NCBI GenBank assembly: GCA_035560235.1
Contig: DATMAG010000047.1
Coordinates: forward strand, 81,676-145,675
Length of the DNA: 64,000 bases
From: DASRDU01 sp035560235
GTDB lineage: Bacteria > Acidobacteriota > Blastocatellia > RBC074
Reading direction: 5' to 3'
Numbering within the stretch: position 1 is the stretch's first letter; each line of letters opens with the position of its first letter. The notes beneath the pieces were generated by a model, which worked only from the letters and a program-made list of their open reading frames with translations, had not been told where the DNA came from and searched no databases. Shown here in pieces: positions 1 to 10,674 of this stretch. The position numbers and the translations under genes were made by a program.

Positions 1-1052
1 TTTCTCAAGCCACGTCTTCACCCGCCCGATGTAATCGCTTTCGTCGGCGTTCATGCCCAGAATCTCGAAGCCGCGCGCGTTGTACCGCTTTTCAGGTAAG
101 GCATCTCGCGGCGGCAGGGACCGCACCAGATGGCCCAGAAATCCATCAGCACATACTTGCCGCGAAAGTCCGAGAGGCGGCGCTTGTTGCCCCTGAAGTC
201 TTTGAACTCAAAATCAGGCATCGTGTCACCGGCCTTCAGTTCAATGCGCTTGTACTCTGACGCCTGATGCGACCGCAGCACGATCTGATTTTTGTCGAGG
301 TCGGCTTTTTTGTGCGAAACGTAAACGCTGCCGACGCGAAAGATGACTGTCTCCTCGCTGTGTTCGGCGGCTTCGGGCGAGAAGCGATCCCAGTCAATTT
401 CGCCGTTGCCGTCACAGTCAATCCCGATCTTGCCGTTGGTCGCGCTGATCTTTTTCGCGCGCGGATTGTAGCCGTAGGCAATCAGCGTCCTTTTGCCCTG
501 AATATCAACGTAACCGGTGGCGAAGACATCGCTCGATTGCAGCGCCAGCCGGTCATCCTCGCCCATATCCTCGCGGCGCGCGCCTCTGTAAAACTGCACA
601 AAGAGCGGGAAGGTCTTGAAAGCGCCGCCCTTGAGCGGTTCATTGATGATCGTCTGCCAGATGTAAGGATTGTCCTCCTTCTCGCGTTTGAAGGTGAACT
701 TCTCGTTTTCATCAAACGCCTTGTCCAGATTGGCATCAGCCCAGCAGTAGGGCGCGCCGTTTTCAGGCTCGACGAGCAGGGCCGGAATTTCCAGCTTTTC
801 GGTATTGCCGTTGTAAAGAAAGGCGAAGGTCACGTTCGCGCCCGGCTCGACGGGTCGCGCCAGTTTGTATTTCGACAGATCGCCATGCGGCTGAAAGACC
901 ACCTGATCCAGATTTTCCCGGTCAGGCGTCAGTTCCATGAAGAACTGCCCGGTATATTCATCACCGGCATAAACGCCCGAAGCCGCAAGCAGCAGCACGG
1001 CAGGCAGCAGTAACAAAGTGAGAAATCGTGACAAACAGGATGTGTAATTCAT
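1..1052 (-). pseudogene. TlpA-type thioredoxin-domain protein, frameshifted and cut by window edge
   Basis: Probable exported thiol-disulfide or redoxin protein. Residues 1-29 form a signal peptide (hydrophobic core LLLLPAVLLLAASG, then VYAG). A long middle domain of about 240 residues is unassigned. The thioredoxin-like domain begins near residue 275 (GDTMPDFEFKDFRG) and has the redox motif WCGPC in WAIWCGPCRREMPYL. The open frame then runs into an unrelated tail and stops near position 51. In the adjacent frame, from about 95 down to 1, the natural continuation is visible (YNARGFEILGMN, then IGRVKTWLEK). The gene is therefore broken near 85-97, probably by a small deletion, or the base calls there are wrong. 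An AGGAG lies shortly upstream of the ATG at 1052. The true end lies outside the window. Confidence 0.8.
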
Positions 1053-1110
1053 TGGCAGCGCTCCTGAAGTGAAAGGTTGATGCTGGCTGAGCGGGTGCGA
1101 AACCCGTGTG

Positions 1111-1140
1111 ATTGTCAGGCGAAATCGCGGCCTGAGTCAA
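1111..1140 (-). promoter_or_regulatory. possible sigma70-like promoter for the thioredoxin-like gene
   Basis: On the minus strand TTGACT (plus 1135-1140) is followed after 18 bp by GACAAT (plus 1111-1116), about 60 bp before the start codon at 1052. The -10 matches only four of six consensus bases, so this is tentative. Confidence 0.3.
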
Positions 1141-1155
1141 TGCGATTTTTCGGCT

Positions 1156-2382
1156 TTATGCCAGCGGACTGACCGGGCGCGTCTCATCAGCGCTTCGCTG
1201 TTCGCCACGGAAAAGCGGCACGAGCAGCGGCGGCGCCATGATCGTGGACATCACCGCCATAAAAAGCACCACGCCGTAAGCCTCGTCGCTGATTGTGTGC
1301 AGGCCGAGTCCGAGTTGTGCGACCACGATGCCGACCTCGCCGCGCGGAATCATCCCGACACCAACCTGCATCGCGCGCTTCAGGCCAAGCGGCAGCGCGG
1401 CCAGCCCGCAACCAATCACCTTTGTCACTGCCGCCAGCACTGTCACCAGCATCGCCAGCACCATGCCTTCACGCGTCAGAAACGCATCCAGCCGGAGTTG
1501 CATGCCGATATTGACCAGAAAGAACGGCAGCAGAAATTCAGTAACGGCTTCGGCCTGAATCGGCATGTCAGTGCCTTCGGTTGATTCAGAGAGCGCCATC
1601 CCGGCCAGAAACGCGCCGACAATCGCGGCGACACCGATGTATGAAGCGATCAGCCCCAGGCCCAGACAAACCGACAAACCAAAAACCAGATAAGCCTGGC
1701 CGACCTTCAGCCGGTCAACCCGGGGCCTGATTTTATTGATCGTGCGCGCTCCGACCAGCGCCACCAGCAGCGTGAAGCCGATGGCCAGCGCCGCCGTCGT
1801 GCCGATTTCGGCGTAATGCACGCGGCCTTTGGCCATGCTGCTCACCACCGCCAGAATCAGCAGGCCGAGCACATCGTCAATGACCGCTGCGCCCAGAATG
1901 ATCCGGCTCGATTCAAGACTGAGAACCCGCATCTGCCCCAGCACACGCGCCGTGATGCCGACCGAAGTGGCGACGAGCGCCGCGCCGACAAAGATCGCTT
2001 CAATCTGCGGCTTGCCGTAAAAGCTGAAAAGCGCATAACCGGCCACAAACGGCACGATCACACCCAGCACAGCGACGAGCGTAGCGCGCAGTCCGACGCT
2101 GAAGACATCGGCAGGCCGCGTCTCCAGACCGACGCGAAAGAGCAGAAAGATGACGCCGATTTCTGACAGAGTGCTCGTCAGTTCGCTCGGCTGCACCAGG
2201 TTCAGCACGCCCGGCCCGATCAGCACGCCCGCCAGAATTTCAGCCGCCACAGCAGGCTGTTTCAGCCGCTCAAAGATTTCAGCCAGCAGCTTGGCCGCGA
2301 CGAACATGACAAAGAGCGTGAAGAGCAGTCTGGTATGTTCACTGGCAGTCAGCATCAGCAATGGATGGAATCCATCGGACAT
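1156..2382 (-). CDS. CPA2-family cation/proton antiporter (KefB/NapA-like)
   Basis: Integral membrane monovalent cation:proton antiporter of 408 residues. The whole chain is hydrophobic, with about 11-13 predicted membrane segments. Family signatures include LKQPAVAAEILAGVLIGPGVL near residue 40 and GVIFLLFRVGLETRP near residue 77, typical of the Na_H_Exchanger (CPA2) fold. There is no C-terminal RCK/TrkA-N nucleotide-binding domain, so it is an antiporter core without the KefB/KefC regulatory domain. GGAAAGG upstream of the ATG at 2382 is a reasonable ribosome site. It diverges from the gene at 2627. The ion (Na+ or K+) cannot be told from sequence. Confidence 0.88.
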   Translation of the reverse strand: MSDGFHPLLMLTASEHTRLLFTLFVMFVAAKLLAEIFERLKQPAVAAEILAGVLIGPGVLNLVQPSELTSTLSEIGVIFLLFRVGLETRPADVFSVGLRATLVAVLGVIVPFVAGYALFSFYGKPQIEAIFVGAALVATSVGITARVLGQMRVLSLESSRIILGAAVIDDVLGLLILAVVSSMAKGRVHYAEIGTTAALAIGFTLLVALVGARTINKIRPRVDRLKVGQAYLVFGLSVCLGLGLIASYIGVAAIVGAFLAGMALSESTEGTDMPIQAEAVTEFLLPFFLVNIGMQLRLDAFLTREGMVLAMLVTVLAAVTKVIGCGLAALPLGLKRAMQVGVGMIPRGEVGIVVAQLGLGLHTISDEAYGVVLFMAVMSTIMAPPLLVPLFRGEQRSADETRPVSPLA

Positions 2383-2626
2383 CGGCGCTTACCTTTCCGG
2401 TTTGATTTCGTGCTTCACTTTCACTCAGTGCTGCCGCGAATGAGCGGACAGATTGACAAAATCAGAGTGACGGTGAAAAGTAACGCGGCAGATGATACGA
2501 CAGGCGCACTGATACGACTCATGGTTTTCTCCGGTCATCAGGAATGGATCACAGGCAATGCTCTGAAAAATGCCCCTGGAGAAGCCTCAGTTCTGTCTCG
2601 CGTAATTCACGGAAAGGAGTCGGCCC

Positions 2627-3637
2627 ATGTTCGGATCATCTGTCCTTGAAGTCGGAATCGGTCTGGCCTTTGTCTACCTGTTGCTGAGTCTGGTCTGCAC
2701 GGCAGTCAACGAAGTGATTGCCGCCATCTCGCAGTGGCGCGCGGTCAATCTGCGCAAGGGCATCAGACATCTGCTCGACGACCCGGCGCTTGAAAAGGCT
2801 TTTCGCGAACATCCGCTGATCAGAAGTCTGCGCCAGGAACTGCCGTTCCTGATGAAGAAGCGTCAGGACAAGCTGAATGCTTCCTACATTCCGGCGCGCA
2901 ATTTCTCGCTGGCGCTGATGGATCTGATCCTCTCGGATGAACAGGGGAAGCGTCCCGACACTGCTGCGGGCCTGCGCGAAGCGGTGAAGCGAGCCGTTGC
3001 CGGGAACGGCAGAGTGAAGATCAATGCTGAGCTGGAACGGCTGCTTTACGTGCTGATTGATGAGGCTGAAAACAGCCTCGCTGAATCGCAGACCGTCAAG
3101 CTGAGCGAAAAGGAAGTGCGCACCGCGCTCGGTCACCTGCGCGAAGGCATCGAAGACTGGTTCAATGATGCGATGGAGCGCGTCTCCGGCTGGTACAAGC
3201 GCAAGATGCAGTTGCTGACCATCGGCGTAGCCTTCGCGCTCACGATCATGCTGAACGTGGACACCGTGATGATCGCCAGAGCCCTGATGGCCAGCCCCGC
3301 GACGCGCGCTGCCATCACTGCCGAGGCCGACAGGCTCGCGCAGCAGCAGAGTCCCGATAACAAAGGCGTCAGCGAGAGCCTCAGCCGTCTGCATCAGCTT
3401 CAGGAATTCGGACTGCCGATAGGCTGGAGTACTGAGCTTCAGAAAATCAATGAGCAGCAGGCGACCCGCGACTGGAAGTGGCTGCTGTTCTGGACGCTCA
3501 GCAAGCTGTTCGGCCTCGCGCTGACTGCCGGTGCGGCTTCGCTCGGCGCGCCATTCTGGTTTGATACGCTCAAGAAAATCATTACTATTCGCTCCGCCGG
3601 CAGGTCTCCGGCTGAAGTTTCAGCAGCACAGCAGTAG
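2627..3637 (+). CDS. membrane protein of unknown function
   Basis: 336 residues, family not recognised. An N-terminal membrane segment (residues 5-30, VGIGLAFVYLLLSLVCTAVNEV) precedes a long charged, mostly helical region (about 35-190). A second hydrophobic segment follows (LLTIGVAFALTIMLNVDTVMIA, about 200-222), and a C-terminal one (LFWTLSKLFGLALTAGAASLGAPFWFDTL, about 288-318). The layout suggests an inner-membrane protein with a large cytoplasmic domain. AAAGGAG sits 9 bp before the ATG, which fixes the start. It is followed by an inverted repeat and glpK. The 244-bp divergent gap upstream (2383-2626) shows no convincing promoter. Confidence 0.75.
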   Translation: MFGSSVLEVGIGLAFVYLLLSLVCTAVNEVIAAISQWRAVNLRKGIRHLLDDPALEKAFREHPLIRSLRQELPFLMKKRQDKLNASYIPARNFSLALMDLILSDEQGKRPDTAAGLREAVKRAVAGNGRVKINAELERLLYVLIDEAENSLAESQTVKLSEKEVRTALGHLREGIEDWFNDAMERVSGWYKRKMQLLTIGVAFALTIMLNVDTVMIARALMASPATRAAITAEADRLAQQQSPDNKGVSESLSRLHQLQEFGLPIGWSTELQKINEQQATRDWKWLLFWTLSKLFGLALTAGAASLGAPFWFDTLKKIITIRSAGRSPAEVSAAQQ

Positions 3638-3668
3638 TTCCGCCCTGGAATTCAGGAGAAGAATTTCA

Positions 3669-3759
3669 GCCACGAATGCACACGAATTTTCACGAATTGA
3701 AGCAGCAGATCAAATGACTGATCAGGACAGATTCGTGCGCATTCGTGATAATTCGTGGC
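3669..3759. repeat. inverted repeat, CACGAAT word at 10-bp period
   Basis: The left arm has CACGAAT at 3671, 3681 and 3691. The right arm has the reverse complement ATTCGTG at 3731, 3741 and 3751. Both arms have an exact 10-bp period and are separated by about 33 bp. The same element occurs at 41519-41625. It lies between the membrane-protein gene and glpK. Confidence 0.9.
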
Positions 3760-3817
3760 CGGAGTTCTTTTCCCGTAAGCTGTACCAAACAACAAAATCA
3801 CTGAGGTGACATGCCCA

Positions 3818-5299
<1,482 letters not shown>

Positions 5300-5320
5300 C
5301 TTGAAAGAAAAGAGATTTCT

Positions 5321-5388
5321 TCCACGAAGCCATACAAGCACGAAGAAAAAAATCGGATTCTGTTTTCTCCTTCGTGTGGCTTCGTGGA
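5321..5388. repeat. inverted repeat, CCACGAAGCCA family
   Basis: TCCACGAAGCCA at 5321-5332 pairs with TGGCTTCGTGGA at 5377-5388, extended inward by CACGAAG/CTTCGTG. The same word family recurs at 43014-43142. It lies just after glpK and could act as a transcript-end hairpin. Confidence 0.85.
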
Positions 5389-5443
5389 TAAAAATTCACG
5401 GCCCTGCCAGACAGCCTGACTTTTCCCCGGAGGTTATCAGAGA

Positions 5444-6091
5444 GTGTCAGATTCGCTCGTTGACGAACTTGCCCAAAAAATCTGGGATTATCATCACCTC
5501 AATCATCAGCCTGAATACTGTGACATCATCCTCGCGCTCGGCAGCAATGACCTGCGGGTGGCTGAGTATGCGGCAGAGCTTTATTTGCAGGGCTTCGCGC
5601 CGCTGCTCATGTTTTCGGGCAACGTGGGCGCGCTGACGAGAGAGCTTTTCACGCGGCCCGAAGCAGAAACCTTTGCCGAAATCGCAGTGCAACGGGGCGT
5701 GCCACGCGAACGGATTCTGACCGAGTGCGAATCAGCCAACACGGGCGAAAACATCGTCTTCAGCCGTCGCCTGCTCGCCGCGCGCGGCCTTGATCCGGCC
5801 AGTTTCCTGCTTGTGCAGAAGCCTTATATGGAGCGGCGGGCTTATGCGACATTTATGAAACAGTGGCCGGGGAAGAAAGTGATCGTCTCTTCTCCGCCGA
5901 TTTCGTTTTCAGATTATCCGACGGCGGCGCTGCCGAAAGACCTGGTCATCAGCATTATGGTTGGCGACCTGCAGCGCCTCAGGCTGTATCCTGCGCTCGG
6001 CTTTCAGATCGAGCAGGAGATTCCCGACGAGGTCTGGCAGGCTTATGAAAGGCTCGTGGCACTGGGTTACGACCGGCATCTGGTGCGGTGA
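5444..6091 (+). CDS. DUF218 / YdcF-like protein
   Basis: 215-residue protein of the DUF218 (YdcF/SanA-like) family, whose members have a Rossmann-like fold and mostly unassigned envelope-related functions. Visible family landmarks are DIILALGSNDLR near residue 27, FSGNVG near 64, the strongly conserved SANTGENIVFSRRLL near 100, and LLVQKPYMERRA near 126. No signal peptide or membrane segment is seen, so it is likely cytoplasmic, as YdcF is. The start is the GTG at 5444, with GGAGG 10 bp upstream. It converges with the glycosyltransferase gene; the stop codons are 2 bp apart. Confidence 0.85.
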   Translation: MSDSLVDELAQKIWDYHHLNHQPEYCDIILALGSNDLRVAEYAAELYLQGFAPLLMFSGNVGALTRELFTRPEAETFAEIAVQRGVPRERILTECESANTGENIVFSRRLLAARGLDPASFLLVQKPYMERRAYATFMKQWPGKKVIVSSPPISFSDYPTAALPKDLVISIMVGDLQRLRLYPALGFQIEQEIPDEVWQAYERLVALGYDRHLVR

Positions 6092-6093
6092 GT

Positions 6094-7506
6094 TCAAGTC
6101 TTTTCGAAACCCTTGCGCGCGATGCTCTCCCACAGGTTCCGGCTCTTGCGGGGCGGAAAGAGCGCCGCAAAGCGCCACCACGCATGCACCTGACGAAAGA
6201 GAAAATTTTCAAGCACGGCGTAAAAAAAGAGCCGGAGCAGCTGTCGCGGAGTGCTGTAGCGGCGAAAGGAAATCTCTTCGAGCACAAGCGAACCGAGCGA
6301 CAGCAGAAGACTGTAGACAATCGCGGTCGCCAGAAACAGCACGAAGACCCGGTGATCGAGCAGGCCCAGAAACCATGAGAGCGGCAGAAAGAGATAACCG
6401 AGCACTTCAACGAGCGGAGCCAGATATTCAAAGATCACGAAGTAGGGCATGACGATCAGCCCGATGCGTCCGTATTTCGGATTGAAGAGCATCTCCCGGC
6501 TGTGCTGCAGCGCCTGGCGCAGGCCGCGCTGCCACCGCTGACGCTGACTGCACAGCATCTTCCAGTCCTCAGGGCATTCAGTCCAGCAGACCGGATCAGG
6601 AATGAAGGCGATGCGGTAAGGTCGCTTCTGTTTGCGCAGGTGGCGATGCAGCCGCACGACCACATCCATATCCTCGCCAATCGTGTCGTGACGAAAGCCG
6701 TTGATTTCAACCAGCACGTCACGCCGAAAGACGCCGAACGCGCCGGAAATGATCAGCAGCCCGTCAACCGCTTCCCAGCCCATCCGCCCGAACAGAAAGG
6801 CCCGCAGGTATTCGATGATCTGCACATTCGCCAGGTAACTTTTCGGCGTGCGCACCTCTGCGATCAGGCCGGGGCCGACGCGGCAGCCGTTGACGATGCG
6901 CACCGTGCCACCGGCGGCCATTGTCTCCCAGCGATTTCTGATGACAGGCTTCATCACCCGCAGCATCGCGTCACGATCCAGAATGCAGTCCCCGTCAATC
7001 ACGCAGACGTAAGGATAGCGCGCGAGGTTGATGCCGGCATTGATCGCATCGGCCTTGCGTCCGTTCACCTTGTCAATCACCCACAGATTCGGGCAGGCCG
7101 GATTCCAGTAAATGCCCCGCACGGTCTGACACTCGACCGTCTTCCAGTAAACGCGCGGCGTCAGTTCAAGGTCGAAACCATTGATCAGCTGCTCCAGCGT
7201 GTCATCCTTCGAGCCGTCATTGATGATGATGATCTCCATGCGTGGATAACGCAGTCCGAGCAGCGACCGGACATTCTCGACAATGACCCGGCCTTCGTTG
7301 TGCGCAGGCACGAGCAGCGAAAGCGGCGGCGCAAGCTCAAAGCTGACGACTTCCTGAAAATCCTCGTAGCGGTTCTCAAGGTGATAACGGCGCAGCCCGA
7401 AATACGACCCGATCATCAGACAGAGATAGATCGTGTTGAGCGCCAGAAAATAGGTCACTACGAACCAGGTGAAGTATTGATGGAACGAGATCAGAATTTC
7501 GGTCAT
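6094..7506 (-). CDS. membrane family 2 glycosyltransferase (polysaccharide synthase type)
   Basis: 470-residue processive-type GT2. One membrane segment near the N-terminus (about 10-35) is followed by the GT-A catalytic domain: the nucleotide-binding region LVPAHNEGRVIVENV, the acidic motif VCVIDGDCILD (DGD), the putative catalytic base region IGEDMDVVVRLHRH, and SQRQRWQRG fitting QxxRW. Three or so C-terminal membrane segments follow (for example YLFLPLSWFLGLL). D, DxD, D and QxxRW are all present, as in cellulose, hyaluronan and poly-GlcNAc synthases. It is last in a four-gene operon with a response regulator, an outer-membrane barrel and a HEAT-repeat protein, suggesting synthesis of an exported polysaccharide. 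The sugar is unknown. Confidence 0.9.
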   Translation of the reverse strand: MTEILISFHQYFTWFVVTYFLALNTIYLCLMIGSYFGLRRYHLENRYEDFQEVVSFELAPPLSLLVPAHNEGRVIVENVRSLLGLRYPRMEIIIINDGSKDDTLEQLINGFDLELTPRVYWKTVECQTVRGIYWNPACPNLWVIDKVNGRKADAINAGINLARYPYVCVIDGDCILDRDAMLRVMKPVIRNRWETMAAGGTVRIVNGCRVGPGLIAEVRTPKSYLANVQIIEYLRAFLFGRMGWEAVDGLLIISGAFGVFRRDVLVEINGFRHDTIGEDMDVVVRLHRHLRKQKRPYRIAFIPDPVCWTECPEDWKMLCSQRQRWQRGLRQALQHSREMLFNPKYGRIGLIVMPYFVIFEYLAPLVEVLGYLFLPLSWFLGLLDHRVFVLFLATAIVYSLLLSLGSLVLEEISFRRYSTPRQLLRLFFYAVLENFLFRQVHAWWRFAALFPPRKSRNLWESIARKGFEKT

Positions 7507-7511
7507 CGGAT

Positions 7512-8639
7512 TCAGTGTGTCTGCCCGGCCAGCCGCCGCTGCATAAAGAGCATCTGTTCGGCCATATCCCTGACGAACGGATCACGACTCGCGCTCTGTC
7601 GTTCAAGTGAACACAGACCGGCTTCGCCAGTCCGGGTCAGCGCCTCAGCCGCGTGATGGCGCACCCAGAACTGCGCATCCGACATGGCCGCTTCGAGGTG
7701 CGGAATGGCGCTGCGATCACCGAGCAGGCCGAGCGACTGCGCGGCAATGGCGCGCACCGGCCATTCCGCGTCACTAAGCGTGGCAACGCAGACCTGGACA
7801 GATTCATTGTCCGGTTCAATCCGGCTCAGCGCGCGCACGGCATCAACGCGGATTTCAGGATCGGGGTGAAAGGCCAGACGGCGAATCAGCGCCGGGTTTC
7901 GCGCCGTGCCGATCTGTCCGATGATTTGCAGCACGGCCTTCAGCGCCGCCTGCGACAGTGCGGTCTGAAGCAGCGGTTCGAGATGTTCGATGATCTCAGG
8001 CCCCATCTTCTGAAAGGCCATGATGGCGCGCATATCCGCCCACCCGCCGAACCGTTCGAGCGCTCTGATCATTGGCTCGACAGCCTCTGAAGCGCGCAGA
8101 TTACTGAGCGCGATGATGGCCGAAATGCGCACAGTCGGATGCGCGTCGCCGAGTCGCCCGATCAGATGCGGCACGGCTTCACTCAGGCCGAGGCGTCCGA
8201 GATTCCGACAGGCATCAGCCCGCAGCCACCATCGGCCCCGACTGAGCTTTCTGATTTCGCGCCCGAACAGGCCTGACCGCTTCAGCACTTCGCCCAGCCG
8301 CTCCTTGAATTCACCGCGAATCAGCGAAACCTGTTCCACGCACAGGCGCAGGAAGATGGGATAGTCCCGCGCCGACAAACGACTGATGCGCTCGATCTCT
8401 GAGTCCAGCGGGTCGCGAAAGAGCCAGATCAGAAAATATCCGCCATACTCACGGCGCACCCGCGCTTCGCGCCGGACGGCCCGTTCGTGCAGCCGGTTGA
8501 GCAGCATCAGCCACGCGAGCATCAGCAGCACTGTGATGAGCGTGCCGATGAGCAGCGCGGCAAACCAGAAGACGGCTGATGTCTCGCTGGTTACAAGCCC
8601 CGGAAACTGGCTGATCAGGGTTACAGTCATAAACTTCAT
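7512..8639 (-). CDS. HEAT-repeat membrane protein
   Basis: 375 residues. An N-terminal membrane segment (about 22-45, VFWFAALLIGTLITVLLMLAWLMLL) is followed by a basic stretch. A helical domain of HEAT/PBS-lyase-like repeats of about 31 residues covers roughly 130-365, with recurring signatures such as HPTVRISAIIALSNLRA, DPEIRVDAVRALSRI and DAEWPVRAIAAQSLGLLGDRSAIPHLEAA. Such solenoids are protein-interaction scaffolds. It starts directly after the stop of the barrel gene upstream (an ATG at 8630 is an alternative) and ends 5 bp before the glycosyltransferase, so tight co-expression is expected. Probable role: inner-membrane scaffold for the polysaccharide machinery (inference). Confidence 0.85.
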   Translation of the reverse strand: MKFMTVTLISQFPGLVTSETSAVFWFAALLIGTLITVLLMLAWLMLLNRLHERAVRREARVRREYGGYFLIWLFRDPLDSEIERISRLSARDYPIFLRLCVEQVSLIRGEFKERLGEVLKRSGLFGREIRKLSRGRWWLRADACRNLGRLGLSEAVPHLIGRLGDAHPTVRISAIIALSNLRASEAVEPMIRALERFGGWADMRAIMAFQKMGPEIIEHLEPLLQTALSQAALKAVLQIIGQIGTARNPALIRRLAFHPDPEIRVDAVRALSRIEPDNESVQVCVATLSDAEWPVRAIAAQSLGLLGDRSAIPHLEAAMSDAQFWVRHHAAEALTRTGEAGLCSLERQSASRDPFVRDMAEQMLFMQRRLAGQTH

Positions 8640-9929
8640 TCACCAGCGCCGCAGCAGCCCGATGCTGTAAGACTGCTGCCGCGCGCCGCCGGAGCGGAAC
8701 TGATACGCATAAGACAGGCTGAAGCCGGTGCGCGGTGTGAGCAGGTGACGCCAGCCTGCGCCGACAGTGTTCGCCCGAAACTGTCCGAGCCGGTCAATTG
8801 TCGTCAGGTTGAAAGCCTCTGTGCCCGAGGCGTAAGAGAGAGTGAAGAAGTCTGAGCTGCTGCGCTGCCAGTTGAAGGAAAGCCCACCGGAATGACTGCG
8901 CGCCGAAGTAAGCGGCCCTTTGTAATTCGTCAGCGAATAAGTGTACCGCCCGGTCAGCCACATCGTCGGGTTGAGATAAAAATCGAGTTGCGGTGTGACC
9001 TGATGGGCCTGCGCGCTCCTGAATACCAGCAAGGCATAACCGGCATCGAGCGCCAGCCGCGGGCCGAGACTTTTGACGAAGGCCGCCGCGTAAGCCTGTC
9101 GCGCAATCACCTCAGCCTGCGGCGCGGCAAACGCCGCCCAGCGCAATGTCGCGCCGCGCTTCAGGCGATGATTCATCTCCAGTCCGAAGCGCAGATCGGT
9201 CTGCCCGAAACGATGCGAAACCGTCCCTTCAGCCGTCCACGTCGTGCGGCGGCCTTCGCCAATGCGCGAGATGGCGAAAGTGCCGATGTGCGCGGCAGGC
9301 GCAAACGAATTCTGCTCGCCCGCGTATCCGAGGCGCAGTTCCCAGCGCAGTTCAGCAGCCATTCGCCTCAGCCCCTCCTTTGCCTCAGCGTGATCCGGGT
9401 CGAGCGTCAGCACCTGATCGAAGTAACTTCGCGCAATCCTGTTCTTCCCCTGCCATTGATGCAGCCGTCCGAGACGCAGCAGGACTTCAGTGTTGTTCGG
9501 GAAATCGCGGTCGAGCCTTTCCAGTTCGGCCATTGCCGCTTCGTATTTTCCGAGCCACGAACAAGTGTCGGCCAGAGCCACACGCATGTCGTAATCGCGC
9601 GGATCTTCTCTGAGCAGTTCGGTGAGCATCTGCTGCGAGGCCTTCAGGTCCCCGCTCCAGCCGGTGATGCGGGCAATCCAGAAGCGATCCTCAAAACTTT
9701 CAGGATGCCGCCTGACCAGTTCCTCGTAAGCCGCGAGCGCTTCCGGCCAGCGGCTCTGCCGCCGCAGCTTTTCGGCCTGTGCGCGCAGTTGACTGTCTGT
9801 TGCCTGCTCAGTAAGAGCCTGCGCCGGTGAGACAACGCAGAAGGCGCACATCGGACCGATTGTCAACAATGCCTTGCAGAGCAGTATCACGAAGCGCTGA
9901 ACACATGAATCCTTCATAAAACTCCACAT
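8640..9929 (-). CDS. TPR protein with YaiO-type outer-membrane beta-barrel
   Basis: 429 residues. A signal peptide (about 1-38, ending SPAQA) leads into four TPR-like repeats (about 45-190, with EALAAYEELVRRHPESFEDRF, EAAMAELERLDRDFPNNTEVLL and ARSYFDQVLTLDPDHAEAKEG). The C-terminal half (about 193-429) has alternating beta-strands ending in an aromatic residue (GLLRRW), as expected of an outer-membrane barrel, and resembles the YaiO family. TPR plus barrel is the plan of polysaccharide export porins such as PgaA and BcsC, although this one is shorter. An ATG at 9917 is an alternative start. It likely exports the polymer made by the glycosyltransferase in the same operon (inference). Confidence 0.85.
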   Translation of the reverse strand: MWSFMKDSCVQRFVILLCKALLTIGPMCAFCVVSPAQALTEQATDSQLRAQAEKLRRQSRWPEALAAYEELVRRHPESFEDRFWIARITGWSGDLKASQQMLTELLREDPRDYDMRVALADTCSWLGKYEAAMAELERLDRDFPNNTEVLLRLGRLHQWQGKNRIARSYFDQVLTLDPDHAEAKEGLRRMAAELRWELRLGYAGEQNSFAPAAHIGTFAISRIGEGRRTTWTAEGTVSHRFGQTDLRFGLEMNHRLKRGATLRWAAFAAPQAEVIARQAYAAAFVKSLGPRLALDAGYALLVFRSAQAHQVTPQLDFYLNPTMWLTGRYTYSLTNYKGPLTSARSHSGGLSFNWQRSSSDFFTLSYASGTEAFNLTTIDRLGQFRANTVGAGWRHLLTPRTGFSLSYAYQFRSGGARQQSYSIGLLRRW

Positions 9930-10001
9930 CCCGAAACCGGACGGACACGAATGCTGCGGGACTGCGGGTTGTTCGACTGCGGGCCTGTCGGGGATTGAAA
10001 T

Positions 10002-10568
10002 TCAGGACGCTTCGGGGTGCGCGAGCAGGGCGGAAACGGCTTTGACGCGGGCAATCAGTTCGCGCGGAGAAAAGGGCTTGATGATGAAATCACTGGCCCC
10101 GATGCGGAAGGCCTCTTCGACATCGGTTTCCAGGCCACGGGCGGTGATGATGATGACCGAGACTTCACGCGGCCCGGCGACCTGGCGAATCTGCTGCAAT
10201 ACCTGAAAGCCGTTCTTCACGGGCATAAAATAATCGAGAATGACCACCTGCGGGCGGTACTGAAAAAAGAGTTCCAGCGCCTGCCCGCCATCCGCCGCGC
10301 ACTGCACCGGAAAGCCTTCGCGGGACAGCACCAGCGAGAGGGTCAGCACCAGACGATCATCATCATCCGCCACCAGGACGCATTTCTCCGGCCTGAATGA
10401 GGGCGGCTGCGGCTCCTTCTGAGCGCGGTCACCGGCAGTCTGAACCATTGTCAGAGAAGCTCTGACCGGCGCGGTTCCGGGCACAGGGAACGGTGGCCAA
10501 AAAACACGAGGCTCCTCCTCACACTCCTCCGGCACAAGCCGTATGATCCAGCCCTTTTCCTCGTTCAT
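10002..10568 (-). CDS. single-domain response regulator
   Basis: 188 residues. A poorly conserved N-terminal extension (1-63) precedes a complete CheY-like receiver domain: acidic cluster VLVADDDDR near 65, phosphoacceptor aspartate in VVILDYFMP near 112, the conserved Thr/Ser region VIIITAR, and lysine in IIKPFSPREL near 165. There is no output domain, so signalling must be through protein contact. The first ATG lacks a good ribosome site; an ATG at 10448 (MVQTAGD) is a possible shorter start. It is the first gene of the polysaccharide operon, behind the promoter at 10675-10704. No histidine kinase lies nearby. Confidence 0.9.
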   Translation of the reverse strand: MNEEKGWIIRLVPEECEEEPRVFWPPFPVPGTAPVRASLTMVQTAGDRAQKEPQPPSFRPEKCVLVADDDDRLVLTLSLVLSREGFPVQCAADGGQALELFFQYRPQVVILDYFMPVKNGFQVLQQIRQVAGPREVSVIIITARGLETDVEEAFRIGASDFIIKPFSPRELIARVKAVSALLAHPEAS

Positions 10569-10674
10569 TAACAGTCCAGCGTTCAGTTTTAACTGCGCTT
10601 TTCAGAGGGAGCCATTTCAGAAGAGCGCGTGACGGAGCAACCAACTGGGGGGCGTCGCGGCTGAGGCTGGCCGC

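Noticed and set aside
2453..2481. TTGACA at 2453 as a promoter -35 before the gene at 2627
   Set aside because: No acceptable -10 at 16-18 bp.
3669..3759. Short regular repeats considered as a CRISPR array
   Set aside because: Words are 7 bp at 10-bp period and inverted halfway; no 25-35 bp direct repeats, no spacers, no cas genes.
6502..7656. 384-codon plus-strand open frame opposite the GT2 gene
   Set aside because: Shadow; it covers the ends of two real genes and has no domain.
8892..9830. 312-codon plus-strand open frame opposite the YaiO-type gene
   Set aside because: Arg/Gln-rich shadow of a barrel gene with clear signal peptide and TPRs.
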